A stretch of DNA of 64,000 nt, taken from Flaccisagitta enflata. Lineage: Eukaryota > Chaetognatha > Sagittoidea > Aphragmophora. The notes below the pieces were generated by a model, which saw nothing but the letters and a program-made list of their open reading frames with translations, had not been told where the DNA came from and ran no database searches. The position numbers and the translations under genes are program-made. The DNA is taken from the NCBI GenBank assembly GCA_965153355.1, contig OZ231126.1:7564001-7628000 (forward strand), in the 5' to 3' direction. This document shows positions 31,967 through 43,990 of this stretch, in pieces (the first letter of the stretch is position 1; each line of letters starts with the position of its first letter).

Positions 31967-32456
31967 GTGATGAAGATTTGAGTATCTACTATCTAGCTAA
32001 CTCGCTGAGGGATAGAAAGACAAACTGACTGACGTTACGAACCGAGTTGTTTTATTGTTGTCCCCGACGAACAGTTTTCGCGGTGATGCGTTGTCTGTTT
32101 GTTGTTTGTCTGTTTACAACCTACTCATATTTCTGGAACCAGACTTCAGAATTTCATGAAACTTTACCAGTGTTATTTTTATGTCAATGGGAGCTTGCAT
32201 ACCAATTTTCAGAAAAATTCATTAACTTTTACTACCCTTTGCCTATTATTTTTGTAGAAATATTTAGCTGGGACTTAGGTGGTTTACATAGGTAGAGGGT
32301 AGTAAAGGTTAATGATTTTTTTTTTAATTTGGTATACAAGCAGAGGGTAGTAAATAAACAACCCCTGCAAAATTCGAATTAAATCTGAGGTCTGGTTTAT
32401 GAGATATTAGCTTATTTATGTAGAAGTATGTTGCTAGGACTTTGGCAATTTACATT

Positions 32457-35400
32457 TTTTCTTTTTTCTGCAAATGAAGAGTAAATCACATGTAGTAGCA
32501 ATCGATCAAAAATGATCTCTAAGCAATGTGTTTTTTCAGTAATCAATAACAATGCGAAGGAATGATCAATGAACAAACGTGATACATTTCAATGTATGAA
32601 GAAAAGTCGCCACAACGGTATCACTTATCGAGTTGATCGAAGTCATATCACAGGGGATAAAAACAAGGAAGCTAGACAAAACGCAATTATTTAAATATAA
32701 GTCCCAGATAAGTTGAGACACAACAACGCCCTCTCACTCCTCCTCATGCCCATGCTGTGTGTCCTCAAAACTGCACACCCGACAACCCGCCACCTGGCAC
32801 CTAAAGGACCCATACACACCCAGGAACCCCGCCCTTGACCCCCTCTTGAAGGCCCCCAGCGATCCCAGACCCCTCTGATCCTCCGACAGTGTCGCCCACT
32901 CCTTCGGCACCCTGTACCCCACCGCCCTGTGGTCCCTTGTGGACAGATACAGCCCCGCCCTAGCCGACCTGGTCCCATACCCATGCACCCCCTCAATCCT
33001 GCCCAGCATAGCTGCCTGGTTCACTGGAAGCCGCCAATTCCAGAATCTCCAGGCATGGACCCGGAGCTGTTGCCTATACAGGTCCTCCACCTTCAGCATG
33101 CCATACTGGGCCAGGAGTGGATCAGCATGGTACATCCCCCTCTTACCAGCTATCAAGCCGGCAAACCTCTTCTGGTATCTCAGAAGGGACCCCCCCACCG
33201 TCGCGTTTCTCCCCTCCCTGAAGTCTCCCCAAACCATAAGGCAGTACTGCAGGTGCGGCAGTACTAGGCCATTATAGAGCGAGCGGAGAGACTGCCCCCC
33301 AAGCACCCCAGAAGCCCTGCCCAGGACCCCCAGTAGTCGCCCAACCTTGGCCCTAACTCTCTCTATGTGGCCCGTCCACCTCAGCCCCCCATCCACCCAC
33401 ACACCCAGAAACCGAGCCCCTTCTACCCTCCCTATCTGCTCACCCCCTATCTCAAGCCCCCCTGGCGGTATGTCATGCCCACCCGGTCGGCCAAAATAGA
33501 CATACTCTGTCTTCTTAAGGTTCAGAGTGAGCCTATTACACCTAAACCACCTGCTGAGCTGCTCAAGTCCCCGGTTTACCCTCCCAAAAAGCTCAGCAGT
33601 GTCACCCCCCTGCGCAAATATGTTAGTGTCATCCGCAAAGAGGACAAGATCCAGGCCATCACATGCTCTGACCATGTCATTGACATAAATCAAGAAGAAC
33701 AAGGGGCCAAGGACCGATCCCTGCGGGACACCACACTCAACCCTCCCCTTACCTGACTCAAAGCCCCCATACTGCACATACTGGAACCGCCCCCCAGGTA
33801 GTCCCCAAGCAAGCCAAGGGCACCCCCCCTGACTCCATAGTGCTCCAGCTTAGCAAGGAGGAGCCTATGGTCCACCGTATCAAAGGCCTTCTTAAGGTCA
33901 ATAAAGACCCCAAGAGCTGCCTTACCCCCTGCCCACGCCCCCCTCACCCGCTCGACCATATCCATCACGGCCATGGCCGTGGAATGACCCGCCCTGAAAC
34001 CATACTGGCCAGGGGCTATCACCTGATGGCGGTCAAGAAATCTGACCAGCCTTGCCTGAAGCACCCTCTCAAAGAGTTGAGAAAGCACCGGGAGCACAGA
34101 CACAGGACGATAGTTAGAAAACTGGGTCGAGTCCTCCCCCTTGAACACTGGAACAACCCTTGCAACCTTGAAGCACGCAGGGTAGTGCCCCTCCCGCATG
34201 CAACAATTGAACAGTCGCGAGAGTGACCCAGATATCTCGCCGGCCACCTCTTTAATGACCCTGGGCGAGACCCCATCCCACCCCATACCCTTCCCTGGGT
34301 CAAGGGCCCTGCAGAGCTCTGCAACCTCTGCCTGGGTTGTCGGATCGAGAACGATCGACTCCCCCACCCTTTCCCCCATGTACTCCAGGAAGGCCCCATC
34401 CCTCTCCCTGCCCACCTTTGCGGCCAGCTTTGGCCCTACCTGACAGTAAAAGTCGCAAAACCCCTCCGCTATCTCACCCCCATCCGTCACACCCACCCCC
34501 TCTCTCTCAAAGTAGCCACACACCCCGGACCCTCTGCCCCTCCGCCCCCTCAACACCTCCCCCAGCACCTCCCACGTGGCCCTCAGATCCCCCTTAATCT
34601 CACCCATCCTCTGGTCGAAGTATGCCCTCTTCAGTCTCCGCCTCATCCTGTTGACCTCCTTAGTTACTTCGACCAGCCTTGCCCCCTCTTCCTCGGTCAG
34701 GCCCCCCCTGACCTTCTTAGAGTACAACCCCCCCTTTTCCTCAACCAACCCCTTAAACTCACCATCGTCCAACCACGGTTTCACCTCGTCCCTCCCACTC
34801 CTCCGGTCCTCAACCCACGGGAACACCTCGTCATACATGTCCCGAAACTCGTTCCTGAACCTCGCCACGTTGGCCTCCACACCCTGCGCTCTCACCTCAT
34901 CAAAACTCCACGCCCCCAACCTCTCCGCAAACCTCGCAATCCTGCCACCATTCACCCGTCTCCTAAGCTTAGCCCCACCCCCTCCCCCCTGGCCCCCCTC
35001 CCTGGTCCCACCTACAAATGCAAACACCGGAAGATGGTCAGATAATCTGACCGTAACCAACCCACTCTCCATCCCAGCCACTACATTGTTAGTCCAAATG
35101 TTGTCTATCAGAGTCGCAGTGGTGTCTGTCAGCCTTGTCGGGAGGGAAATCAGGGGGTAGAAACCCCCTGACATGAACCCCTCCAGATAGTCCGACGTTG
35201 GCCCATGAGTGCCAGCCCTCAAGAGGTCAACATTAAAGTCCCCCATCACATACCCGTCGGTCCCCCGCATCAGTGTCAGCACCCGGCCCATCTCCTCATT
35301 AAACGCCCCCACGTCCCCACCTGGTGGCCTATAAACAACCCCAACTATGTCATTCCTACGTCCCCCACCTCTCACTATCTCAACAAAAACCGACTCAAAG

Positions 35401-35734
35401 ACCCCCTCAGTAAAAGTCCCCAAGTCAGGCCTCCCCCTGTAAATGAGTCCGTCCCTGAGTAGTAGCCCCACCCCACCTCCCGTCTTCCTTTTCCTCGAGG
35501 CACACACCGCACCGTAACCCCGCACCGCCAACCCCTTCTCACTCTCCTCATCCAACCACGTCTCAGCAAGCCCCACCACATCCCACAGCACCCCCCACCT
35601 CCTAATCTCCGCCTCTAACAGCTCCAGCCCCTGCCCCCTTGCGCTACGGACATTATGAAACAAGAGCGACAGCGCACAACCCCCCCCTCTGGACATGAGT
35701 TTTATACAGAATAAATTGTTGCACACATCACATA
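32457..35734 (-). mobile_element. LINE retrotransposon, 5'-truncated or short, with poly(A)-like tail
   Basis: On the minus strand the unit runs from 35734 to a tail GAAAAAAGAAAAAATGT at 32471-32455. It interrupts a family B core: GCAATTTACAT precedes it and CACATAGGCAAAG follows it, with ACAT as a possible short target duplication. Coding occupies 35696-32734, and about 270 bp of 3' untranslated sequence follow. Confidence 0.82.
32734..35696 (-). CDS. LINE ORF2: endonuclease plus reverse transcriptase, one frameshift
   Basis: From the ATG at 35696 the protein starts with an APE-like endonuclease (LLFHNVRSARG, WLDEES, MGDFNVDLL, DNIWTN, SDHLPVF). A linker follows, then reverse transcriptase (FIDLKKAFDTVDHRLL, GVPQGSVLGPLFFLIY, LFADDTNIF) and a C-terminal domain. 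Layout and motifs are of the CR1/L2/Rex superfamily. The frame breaks once, in the C-run 33790-33795 (G-run on the coding strand). One more G there would join LGDYLGG to the QYGGFE frame with no other defect. A homopolymer sequencing error is plausible. The coding strand is GC-rich, unlike its A/T-rich surroundings. Confidence 0.9.
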
Positions 35735-36376
35735 GGCAAAGGGTAGTAAAGGTATATGATTTTTTTTTCAAATTTGGTACACAAGTGGAGGGTAGTAAAT
35801 AAATAACCCCTGCAAAATTCGAATTAAATCTGAAGTCTGGTTTATGAGATATTAGCTTATTTATGTAGTAATATGTTACTATGACTTTGGCCGTTTACAT
35901 AGGCAAAGGGTAGCAAAGTTATGTGAATTCTTTTTTAATTTGGTATACAAGTAAAGGATATTAATTGAACTGCCCCTGCAAAATTCGAATTAAATCTGAA
36001 GTCTGGTTTAAAAGATATTAGCTTATTAATATAGTAATATGTTACTAGGACTTAGGCGATTTATAAAGAGGATTGGAGTTGATGAATTCTTTTACTTGCT
36101 CAATTATAACATTCTGATTTTTCTTTAGGTTTGCCAACATGGATTTCATGATTCATCTTCAATTACTGTCATCATCTTCAACTACTGTCCTCATCTTCGA
36201 CTACTGTCCTCATCTTCGACTACTGTCCTCATCTTCGACTACTGTCCTCATCTTGGACTACTGTCCTCATCTTCGACTACTGTCCTCATCTTCAACTATT
36301 GTCCTCTTTTTTGAAAATTTTGTTTGAAAAAATTTTGTTGAAAATTTTTTTTTTGAGAATTTTTTTGAGTTTTTTT

Positions 36377-36428
36377 TGTCCCCGACGAACAGTTTTTGTC
36401 GGTGACTATGAAGTAGCAGTGATGTGTA

Positions 36429-36470
<42 letters not shown>

Positions 36471-36960
36471 TTAAAACCCTTGATATTTTTGGAACCAGAC
36501 TTCAGAAATTTATGAAACTTTGCTGGTGTTGTTTATAGGTCAATAGGAGCTTGTGCACCAATTTTCAAAAAAATTCATTAACTTTTACTACCCTTTGCCT
36601 ATTATTTTTGTAGTAATATTTTACTGGACTTAGGCAATTTACATAGGTAGAGGGTAGTAAAAGTCAATGAATTTTTTTCTAATTTGGTATACACGTAGAG
36701 GGTAGTAAATAAACAACCCCTGCAAAATTCGAATTAAATCTGAAGTCTGGTTCATGAGATATTAGGTAATTTATGTAGTAATATGTTACTGGGACTTGGG
36801 CAATTTTCATAGGCAAAGGGTAGTAAAGTTAAGTGAATTTTTTTATAACGTAGTAATCAGGTAAATAATGTCAATTAAACAGCTCCTGCAAAATTCGATT
36901 TAAATCTGAAGTCTGGTTTATGAGATATAAACTTATTTATGTAGTAATATATTACTGCTG
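36377..36960 (+). mobile_element. Family B pearl-like element, third copy
   Basis: The head is CCCCGACGAACAGTTTTTGTCGG with the hairpin intact, followed by (TCTG)n at 36430-36470. At least three core units with TCTGAAGTCTGGTT follow. It lies directly after the 19-bp array of the previous copy. Confidence 0.75.
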
Positions 36961-37259
36961 TGAGAGTGGGTGAATTGTTCAATGAGGAGATTCGCACTTT
37001 TCTCATTTGCATATTGCGGATGACCATTTATTTGTTCAAAGATTTTTGTGTGATGCATTTATTAGTTAAATATTACGCTACATTCACTCATGTTGTTGTT
37101 CAGCTTTACAGCAATTTCATTATCATGATTTAAATGATAAATAATTACTAATTTAGTTACTTGTAATTCCCAACGCTGAACTACTTATAGTATTCAGAAG
37201 ATTTGCTCTGGTCAAAGTTCACCTTCATGGTAAAAAGCTTTGCACAAAGGAAAAAAGTC

Positions 37260-37303
<44 letters not shown>

Positions 37304-38090
37304 GCGCATGGATACCAAGGTGTGCCTTCTTGGACTTCACTGTTTAATGTTCAAGGTGTGCCGTCATGGACTCTTAAGGTATTTTTTTTTTGAAATTTTT
37401 TTTTTTTTTTTTTTTTTTCAGATTTTTTTTCTTTTTAATTTTTTTTTTTGAAATTTTTTTTTTGAAAATTTTTTTTTGTCGTGTGTCTTCTCGAGTCGCG
37501 TTTTTGCGGCAGAAAACTTCAAAATTACAGTCTGTCGGGGACTGTAATTTTGAAGCTTTTGATAATTTTTCTTGAAAAAAAATTTTTTTTCAAATTTTTA
37601 AAAAAAAATTTTTTGAAATTTTTTTGATAATTCTTTTTGACAATTTTTTGAAAATATTTTTTTGAAAATTTTTTGAAGAATTTTTGAAATTTTTTTGAAA
37701 AGTCTTTAAAAAATTTTTTTGAAATTTTTTTTTTTTTTAAATTTTTTTGAATTTTTTTTTCTTAGATTTTTGTTGCCATTATCATTCATTGTTGTCATCA
37801 TCATCATCATCCACTATTGTTATCATTATCAAGTTTTGTCATCATAAAAACAATACTGATTATTTTTTTTATTTTTTTTTCTTGAAATTGTTGTCTTGTC
37901 GTGTATCTCATTGAGTTGCGTTTACGCAACGAGAAAGCTTCAAAAATTACAGTCCCCAGTCGGGGACTGTAATTTTGAAGCTTTTTTTTAATGTGGGTCA
38001 GTACTAAGAAATATTGTTAACTTTCATGATTTTAGAAAAGAATAGATGAAAATTTGTCAGAAAACACCTCTCACTACTAACTAGCGTTTG
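36961..38090 (+). other. A/T-rich spacer with two long perfect palindromes
   Basis: No gene is seen. T-runs broken by GAAAATTTTT dominate 37380-37760. Two related hairpin modules occur. At 37519-37558, CTTCAAAATTACAGTC pairs with GACTGTAATTTTGAAG. At 37936-37984 a longer version AAAATTACAGTCCCC pairs with GGGGACTGTAATTTT. Each is preceded by a family-A-like small hairpin (GTTGCGTTTACGCAAC at 37915). Confidence 0.55.
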
Positions 38091-38224
38091 TAGGGTTTTG
38101 GCGGATTGCAGTTGTGTGATGGAACATCCATTAGTAAACTAGCCCAAAACTGGGCAAGAGTTGCGTATGGTTTGGCAGGGGCAGTCAGTACTACAGCGCC
38201 GATGTAATTCACACATATATACAT

Positions 38225-38374
38225 TTTCTCTTTCCCTCTCTTTCTCTCTCTTTCTCTTTCTCTCTTCCCTCTCTTTCTCTTTCTCTCTTCCCTCTCTTTC
38301 TCTCTCTTTCTCTTCCTCTCTTTCTCTCTCTTTCTCTCTCTTTCTCTCTCTTTCTCTCTCTCTTTCTCTCTCTT

Positions 38375-38439
<65 letters not shown>

Positions 38440-38458
38440 TCCCTCTCTCCCTCTCTCG
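38225..38458 (+). repeat. (TTTCTC)n / (TC)n microsatellite
   Basis: A pyrimidine simple repeat. The Ser/Leu/Phe and Lys/Arg/Glu frames here are not genes. Confidence 0.95.
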
Positions 38459-38638
38459 CCACAACATTTAACCATTCAGTCGCCGCGTCACTGCCTGGCA
38501 ATGAATCCGACGACAGCGGAAGATTTGGAATATGAACAGAACCTGAAACGATAGATCGTCCCTGCGATACGACGGCGAATTGGACGGCGACCGTGGTAAT
38601 TTTCGATAAATTGAAGATGCACATTAATTCTTTTAAGG

Positions 38639-38998
38639 TTTTAGTCGCGTGCTACGCGACTCTACACCTCGATTAGTCCATCCGTCATCCCCTTTTTTGT
38701 TGCGGACACGCAACTCTATAAGAGGTTTTGTCCGTCTGTTGGTCCGTCCGTGGACACGAGTCACAAAGTGAGGAAACTAGCGTTTTTTCAGATGCTTTTC
38801 GTGCATGTGAGTGGGGGAGATGGATTGAGGTTGGATGCCCCTGCCCACCTGTCCGCAACAATATTGTGACCCCGCGTCACTTGTTTTGGTTGTTTCTGAG
38901 CTTCTTGAGCACACTGCTCCTGCACAAATGCTGTCGTGACTTTTAATCACTGCTCCTGCCCAACCGCACATGACTGGGTAGCCGTTTATCCGGCCTTG
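38639..38998 (-). mobile_element. Two overlapping family A elements
   Basis: The tail hairpin AGTCGCGT-GCT-ACGCGACT at 38641 is followed by a second type GTTGCGGACACGCAAC at 38698. A GTCCGTC-type microsatellite and a reversed head ending TTTATCCGGCCTTGTC at 38997 follow. This is an element inserted in, or recombined with, a relative. Confidence 0.65.
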
Positions 38999-38999
38999 T

Positions 39000-40130
39000 C
39001 AACTGAATCTGACTTATTTTTATCTGGAGTTCCTGGCAGTCTGTTATGCACCAAATACCTCCGTGCCAAACAGCCCCACTCTCCCTGTTCTCATAAAGGT
39101 GTTTCTCCCTGTTCTCAAAAAGGTGTTTCGCCCACTTTCACACCCCCCCCCCTCCAATCCCAATTCTAACATCAGCCTCGCCGCCGTTGCTGCGTTTTTA
39201 ACGGGAGATGAAAGGGCCGTATTTCTGACAACGGCGTTAACGTCTCCTGGGCAGGATGGGAATCATCATTGCCAATGCACAAGGTGAGAATTGAATGAAA
39301 GAATGGATAACTGAATGAAAGAATGAATAATTGAAGGAATAATTATAAGTTTGAAAGAGTGAAAGTCAATATTTGTTGTTAATCAACCTGTAATACCTGA
39401 TTTCATTGGCAAACTAGGCAAACTAAAAAAAATCCTATCTTCAATGATAAAAAGCGTATATATCTAAAAAATTAGATAAATAGTTTTTATTTTAATTAGA
39501 AACTAAAAAAAAAATTCCTTTTAAAAATTGCCATAACTTAATCTCAGCCAGGGCATTCTCTTATTTTTTTCTTAAATTTTTGGGCACATCTCAGGCTCAC
39601 TTCTTTTATATACTGGTCTAAGGAAAAGTGTACATCTCATATTCCGTTTGCCAGAGTCCAGCAGTTATATATTTTCTTATATGGTTACATCCCTTTTCTT
39701 TCTCCCTCCTCTACATTAAAATCCTGTACAGAACACTTATTGCCGTTGCGAACCAAGCGGTCCCCGCGGTCGCTACTGCCGCAAAGAAGGCATTGCTTAA
39801 AAACGACGCTCCTGCCGACGACAGAACACCATGTTAAAACCGCGGCAGCCGCCGCCACCACTCCCAAAGGACTTTTTGCAAGGCTTTAATTCATTGTCCG
39901 TTAATTCAATTTGTCCGTTGGGTTGTAACTCTTGGTTGCTTACTCTTACTGTTTCATTAGTCGTATTTATCAGTGCCCCTGTTCCTGTACATGTTTTTTT
40001 TTGGCTTTCCTTGGTTTTAATTTTATGGTTCAATTACTTTGCCCATTGACTAACTGACGCTTATGAGGACCAACACCACGTGATGAATTGATGAATCTTA
40101 GATACATGATTTTGACCTCTAACTAAGATT
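39000..40130 (+). other. No certain gene; two small exon-like stretches
   Basis: 39175-39283 is open (ISLAAVAAFLTGDERAVFL) and ends CACAAG/GTGAGA. 39732-39837 follows CTGTACAG and reads TLIAVANQAVPAVATAAKKA to a stop. I recognise neither. They could be remote exons of an upstream plus-strand gene or chance frames. Confidence 0.25.
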
Positions 40131-40136
40131 AAAAAC

Positions 40137-40348
40137 CAACAAGGCCGGATACATGGCTACCCCAGTCGCGTGCGGGTGAGCAGGGGCCATAACTGAGGTC
40201 AGTGGAACATTTGGGTTGGAGCGATAACGCCAAAACCCCCATTGACGCCGAAAAAGTAAAGTGTGACGGACGGACCAACGGACCGACGGATAGACAGACG
40301 GACCGACAAAGCGGGGTGTAGAGTCGCGTAGCATGCGACAAAAAATTA
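40137..40348 (+). mobile_element. Family A hairpin element
   Basis: The head is AACAAGGCCGGATACATGGC, with a (GGAC)n-like tract and a tail AGTCGCGTAGCATGCGACA whose stem has one mismatch. An (AATAAG)n run follows at 40348-40440. Confidence 0.72.
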
Positions 40349-40819
40349 AGAATAAGAATAAGAATAAGAATAAGAATAAGAATAAGAATAAGAATAAGAG
40401 TACGCATAAGAATAAAAATAAGAATAAGAATAAGAATTTTGGACAAAAATCAATTTGAGCAACAACGCTAGGATTTGAGCCACACAGTTTTGATAAAGGA
40501 AGAAAGGGGAAGGTGGAAAGAAAAACCGTGGCCTAGTGGCCAAATGTGTAAAAAGGAGCACCGCTAAGAGAACCTAAAAAGGGGTACTACCCTACATGTT
40601 TTATTGATTTTGGAAAAAAGTGAATCTTATGATTTTTCTTTTCTTAAACTTGAATGAAAATGCATAAACAATTTCTATACAAAGGAACCAGAAAACAACA
40701 ACTTCCTTCCTCAATTTTTCATCAGCTTAAGCATGAAGTTTAAGCATGAAGTTTTCTTTTGGCTAAGCATAAGAAACTGTTTTGGTGAGAAAATAGCAAA
40801 AAAAAAAGGGGCGGCATAT

Positions 40820-40976
40820 GAATTCCAGTATGTAAAAGTGTTTTACAAGAAATACAACAACATCATGAACAATGCCCTCTGAAGCCTCTAAAAGTTGAAT
40901 TCCAGTATGTAAAAGTGTTTTACAAGAAATACAACAACATCATGAACAATGCCCTCTGAAGCCTCTAAAAGTTGAA
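40820..40976 (+). repeat. 78-bp tandem duplication
   Basis: GAATTCCAGTATGTAAAAGT starts two virtually identical units at 40820 and 40898. Confidence 0.92.
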
Positions 40977-41345
40977 CGCAGCAAAAGTAAGAAAGGGAAA
41001 AAAAGTGATCCAGAGGACGAAGCCTTAAAGAAATGACGGAGTCAAGAACTTGAAGAACCCTCTTCAACAACTGATAGAGTCGGACGTGATGAATGAGTGG
41101 GAGACAGCGACACCTCAAAACCAAAATTGAAAAAGAAAGAATAGTCGCAAAAGCGATAGATGCTCAGCTATACCCGTTGCCCTTATGTGAATGTATGTGG
41201 ATGTGTGATGGTGAGAGGGACAGCAGCCCCGAAGGGACCAATGAACTAAGCAGTTCTTGTAAGTGCATGATTTGATCCTTTGGGCTCGGATATGGGTGTC
41301 AAAGCTTGATATTGGTAAGCAGGCCCTGAAGTACCCAGTGACCTA

Positions 41346-41908
41346 CAGTATGTTTCAACTCGTTTAGAACATTATACGACGGCATAACTCTAGAAGTGAT
41401 AGAGATAATTCAATTCTGAAAAAAAACCTTGTATAGGTAATAGTTTGGCATTTTATAATAAACAATTCGCAGGGATTTTCTATAGAAGCTTGATGCTTTT
41501 TACACCCTGAGAAAGTTTGGGTCAAATTATGCAAAAAAGGGTATTTTTCTCTCGTTTTTTCGATAAATTACACCTAAAGACAATTTTCTCTCTCTATTTT
41601 CATAAACTACATCAAAATATCTTATATCTAAAACCTATCTGGTATGAAAATCTCAAATTTTAAAACAAATTAAAGCAAGATAAGTAAACAATTTTTTTAG
41701 CTTAACGACATTTTAACTTACTTCGCAAAGCACTGCTTTTACTTCATGATATGTTAAGGGGATTAGATTTTTCCAAAAAATCACGGGGATCAATCATCAT
41801 AAAATGCCAAACAATTACCTATACAAGGCTTTTTTCAGAATTAAATTATCTCTATTACTTCTAGAGTTATGCCGTCGTATAATGTTCCAAACGAGTTGAA
41901 ACATACTG
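41346..41908. mobile_element. Tc1/mariner-type MITE with long TIRs and TA target
   Basis: It starts CAGTATGTTTCAACTCGTTT and ends with the inverse, with TA on both sides (41344-41345 and 41909-41910). Inverted arms extend about 120 bp (for example TAACTCTAGAAGT against ACTTCTAGAGTTA). TA duplication and CAGT ends are typical of Tc1/mariner derivatives. It has no coding capacity. Confidence 0.88.
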
Positions 41909-41914
41909 TATGCT

Positions 41915-42250
41915 TAACACTAGGATTTGAGTCTTGGGACTAGGATTTAAGTCCTAAGGCTGGGGTTTGGGTGTGAAGGCTGGAATATTGGCTTGGAGGC
42001 TGGGATTTGGGTTCCAGGCTTCGATTTAAGCCTTGGATCTGAGCTTTAAGGCCTGGGATATGGGCCTTGAAGCTGGGATTTAGGCCTCAAGCCTAGGATT
42101 TGAGCTTCGTGGCTGGGATTTAGGCCTCAAGGTTGGGATATGAGCCTCGATACTGGAATTAGGGCCGTGATGTGGGGGGGGGGGGGGGGACATAGGAGTA
42201 GGAAAGGAGAAAGAGAAATTTCTGCATATGTGAAGGCATAGGTCATCGGC
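41915..42250 (+). repeat. 21-bp array and end of a family C element
   Basis: About 11 imperfect units on GGCTGGGATTTGAGCC, a G-run at 42174-42189, then CATCGGCCCCTTC. The head of this element is probably at 41145-41250, so the Tc1 MITE is nested in it. Confidence 0.7.
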
Positions 42251-42261
42251 CCCTTCAGACC

Positions 42262-42852
42262 TTGCTAAAAAAAGAGGAAGAAGTTGAAGACACAGAAACC
42301 AAAATGAGAAAAGAAAAGAAAAAGAAAGAAAAAGAAAAAGAGCAGAAAGTAAAAGAAGGAGAGGAAGAAGAAGAAGAAGAGAAGGAAGAAGAAACCAGAG
42401 AAAAGGAAAGGAAAGAAAGAAGAAGAAGAAGAAGAAGAGAAGAAGAAGGAAGTAGAGGTGGAAGGAAGAAGAAGAAGAAGAAGAAGAAGAAGAAGAAGAA
42501 GAAGAAGAAGAAGAAGAAGAAGAAGAAGAAGAAGAAGAGAAGAAGAAGAAGAAGAAAAAAAAGAAGATTAGAAGAAGAAAAAGAAGAAGAAGAAAAAGAA
42601 GAAGAAGATTAAGAATAACAAGAGGAACAAGAAGAAACAAGATGATGTTATACTTCAGTGATGACTCTGCATAACTAATAGTGTAAATATCTAGTAAATG
42701 AAAAAAAGTAAACTATGACGTTGTGAAAAAGACACAAGAAACCAAAAATGAGAAAAAGAAAAAGAAAAAAGAAAAAGAAATAGAAAATGAAGAAGGAGAG
42801 GAAAAAGAAGAAGAAGAAGAAGAAGAAGAAGAAGAAGAAGAAGAAGAAGAAG

Positions 42853-42884
<32 letters not shown>

Positions 42885-43245
42885 GAGGTGGAGGAGAAGA
42901 AGAAGAAGAAGAAGAAGAAGATGAAGAAGAAGAAGAAGAAGACGAAGAAGAAGAAGAAGAAAAAAAAGAAGATTAGAAGAAGAAAAAGATAAAGAAGAAG
43001 GAAAAGAAGAAGAAGATTAAGAATAACAAGAGGAACAAGAAGAAACAAGATGATGTTATACTTCAGTGATGACTCTGCATAACTAATAGTGTAAATATCT
43101 AGTAAATGAAAAAAAGTAAACTATGACGTTGTGAAAAAGACACAAGAAACCAAAAATGAGAAAAAGAAAAAGAAAAAAGAAAAAGAAATAGAAAATGAAG
43201 AAGAAAAAGAAGAAGAAGAAGAAGAAGAAGAAGAAGAAGAAGAAG

Positions 43246-43277
<32 letters not shown>

Positions 43278-43530
43278 GAGGTGGAAGAAGAAGAAGAAGA
43301 AGAAGAAGAAGAAGAAGAAGAAGAAGAAGAAGAAGAAGAAGAAGACGAAGAAGAAGAAGAAGAAGAAGAAAAAAAAGAAGATTAGAAGAAGAAAAAGAAA
43401 AAGAAGAAGAAGATTAAGAATAACAAGAGGAACAAGAAGAAACAAGATGATGTTATACTTCAGTGATGACTCTGCATAACTAATAGTGTAAATATCTAGT
43501 AAATGAAAAAAAGTAAACTATGACGTTGTG
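42262..43530 (+). repeat. Three-copy tandem repeat (~400 bp) rich in GAA
   Basis: Each unit has a (GAA)n tract of variable length and then a constant segment starting AGAATAACAAGAGGAACAAG and ending CTATGACGTTGTGAAAAAG, at about 42612, 43018 and 43417. Variable (GAA)n length explains the unequal unit sizes. Poly-Glu, poly-Lys, poly-Ser and poly-Phe frames are artefacts. Confidence 0.93.
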
Positions 43531-43669
43531 AAAAAGTATCCGGCCTTGTTTCCTGTTCAATCTTTTCCCCGGCAATTTTAACCAAATATTACTGGTTTAG
43601 CTACAGCTAAAGCTAAAATAGTTATGATTGCCAAGGAACAGCAAAATCAATCAATGCGCCTCTGCGTGA

Positions 43670-43990
43670 AAACAAGGCCGCATACACAGCAAGACAGTCG
43701 CGGGCGGTTGGGCACAGGAAGTGAGGCAAATACCGCCAGCAATTCAAAAATGTTACCGACGGACAGACCGACCGTCACGGCATGGTTGTAGAGTTGCGTG
43801 TCCGCGAGTAAAAAAGACACATCTTTTATTTCATTTGGTTAAAAAACAAGGCCGTATACACGGCTACCTAAGTCGTGTACAGGTGGGCAGGGGCAGTAAA
43901 TAAATAAATCAACTAAGCAGATGGGCATGAGCAGTAACGGAGGGACCGACCGACAGACTAAGGTGTAGAGTCACGTGTCCGCGACTAAAG
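43670..43990 (+). mobile_element. Two adjacent family A elements
   Basis: The first copy runs 43670-43812 (head AAACAAGGCCGCATACACAG, tail AGTTGCGTGTCCGCGAGT). The second runs 43848-43990 (head AACAAGGCCGTATACACGGC, tail AGTCACGTGTCCGCGACT). Both are shorter and more diverged than the 12.6-kb copy. Confidence 0.68.

Larger units (their letters stand above)
32056..36305 (+). mobile_element. Family B pearl-like element split by a LINE
   Basis: The head hairpin CCGACGA...TTCGCGG lies at 32060, and cores with CCCCTGCAAAATTC follow to 32456. After the LINE, the same cores resume at 35735. The element ends with GGATTGGAGTTGATGAATT (36071) and a (CGACTACTGTCCTCATCTT)n-like 19-bp array at 36155-36305. 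Order and content match the copy at 22020-22860. Confidence 0.72.

Noticed and set aside
42080-43445. Poly-Ser, poly-Phe and poly-Glu frames
   Set aside because: Created by (GAA)n tracts in a three-copy tandem repeat.
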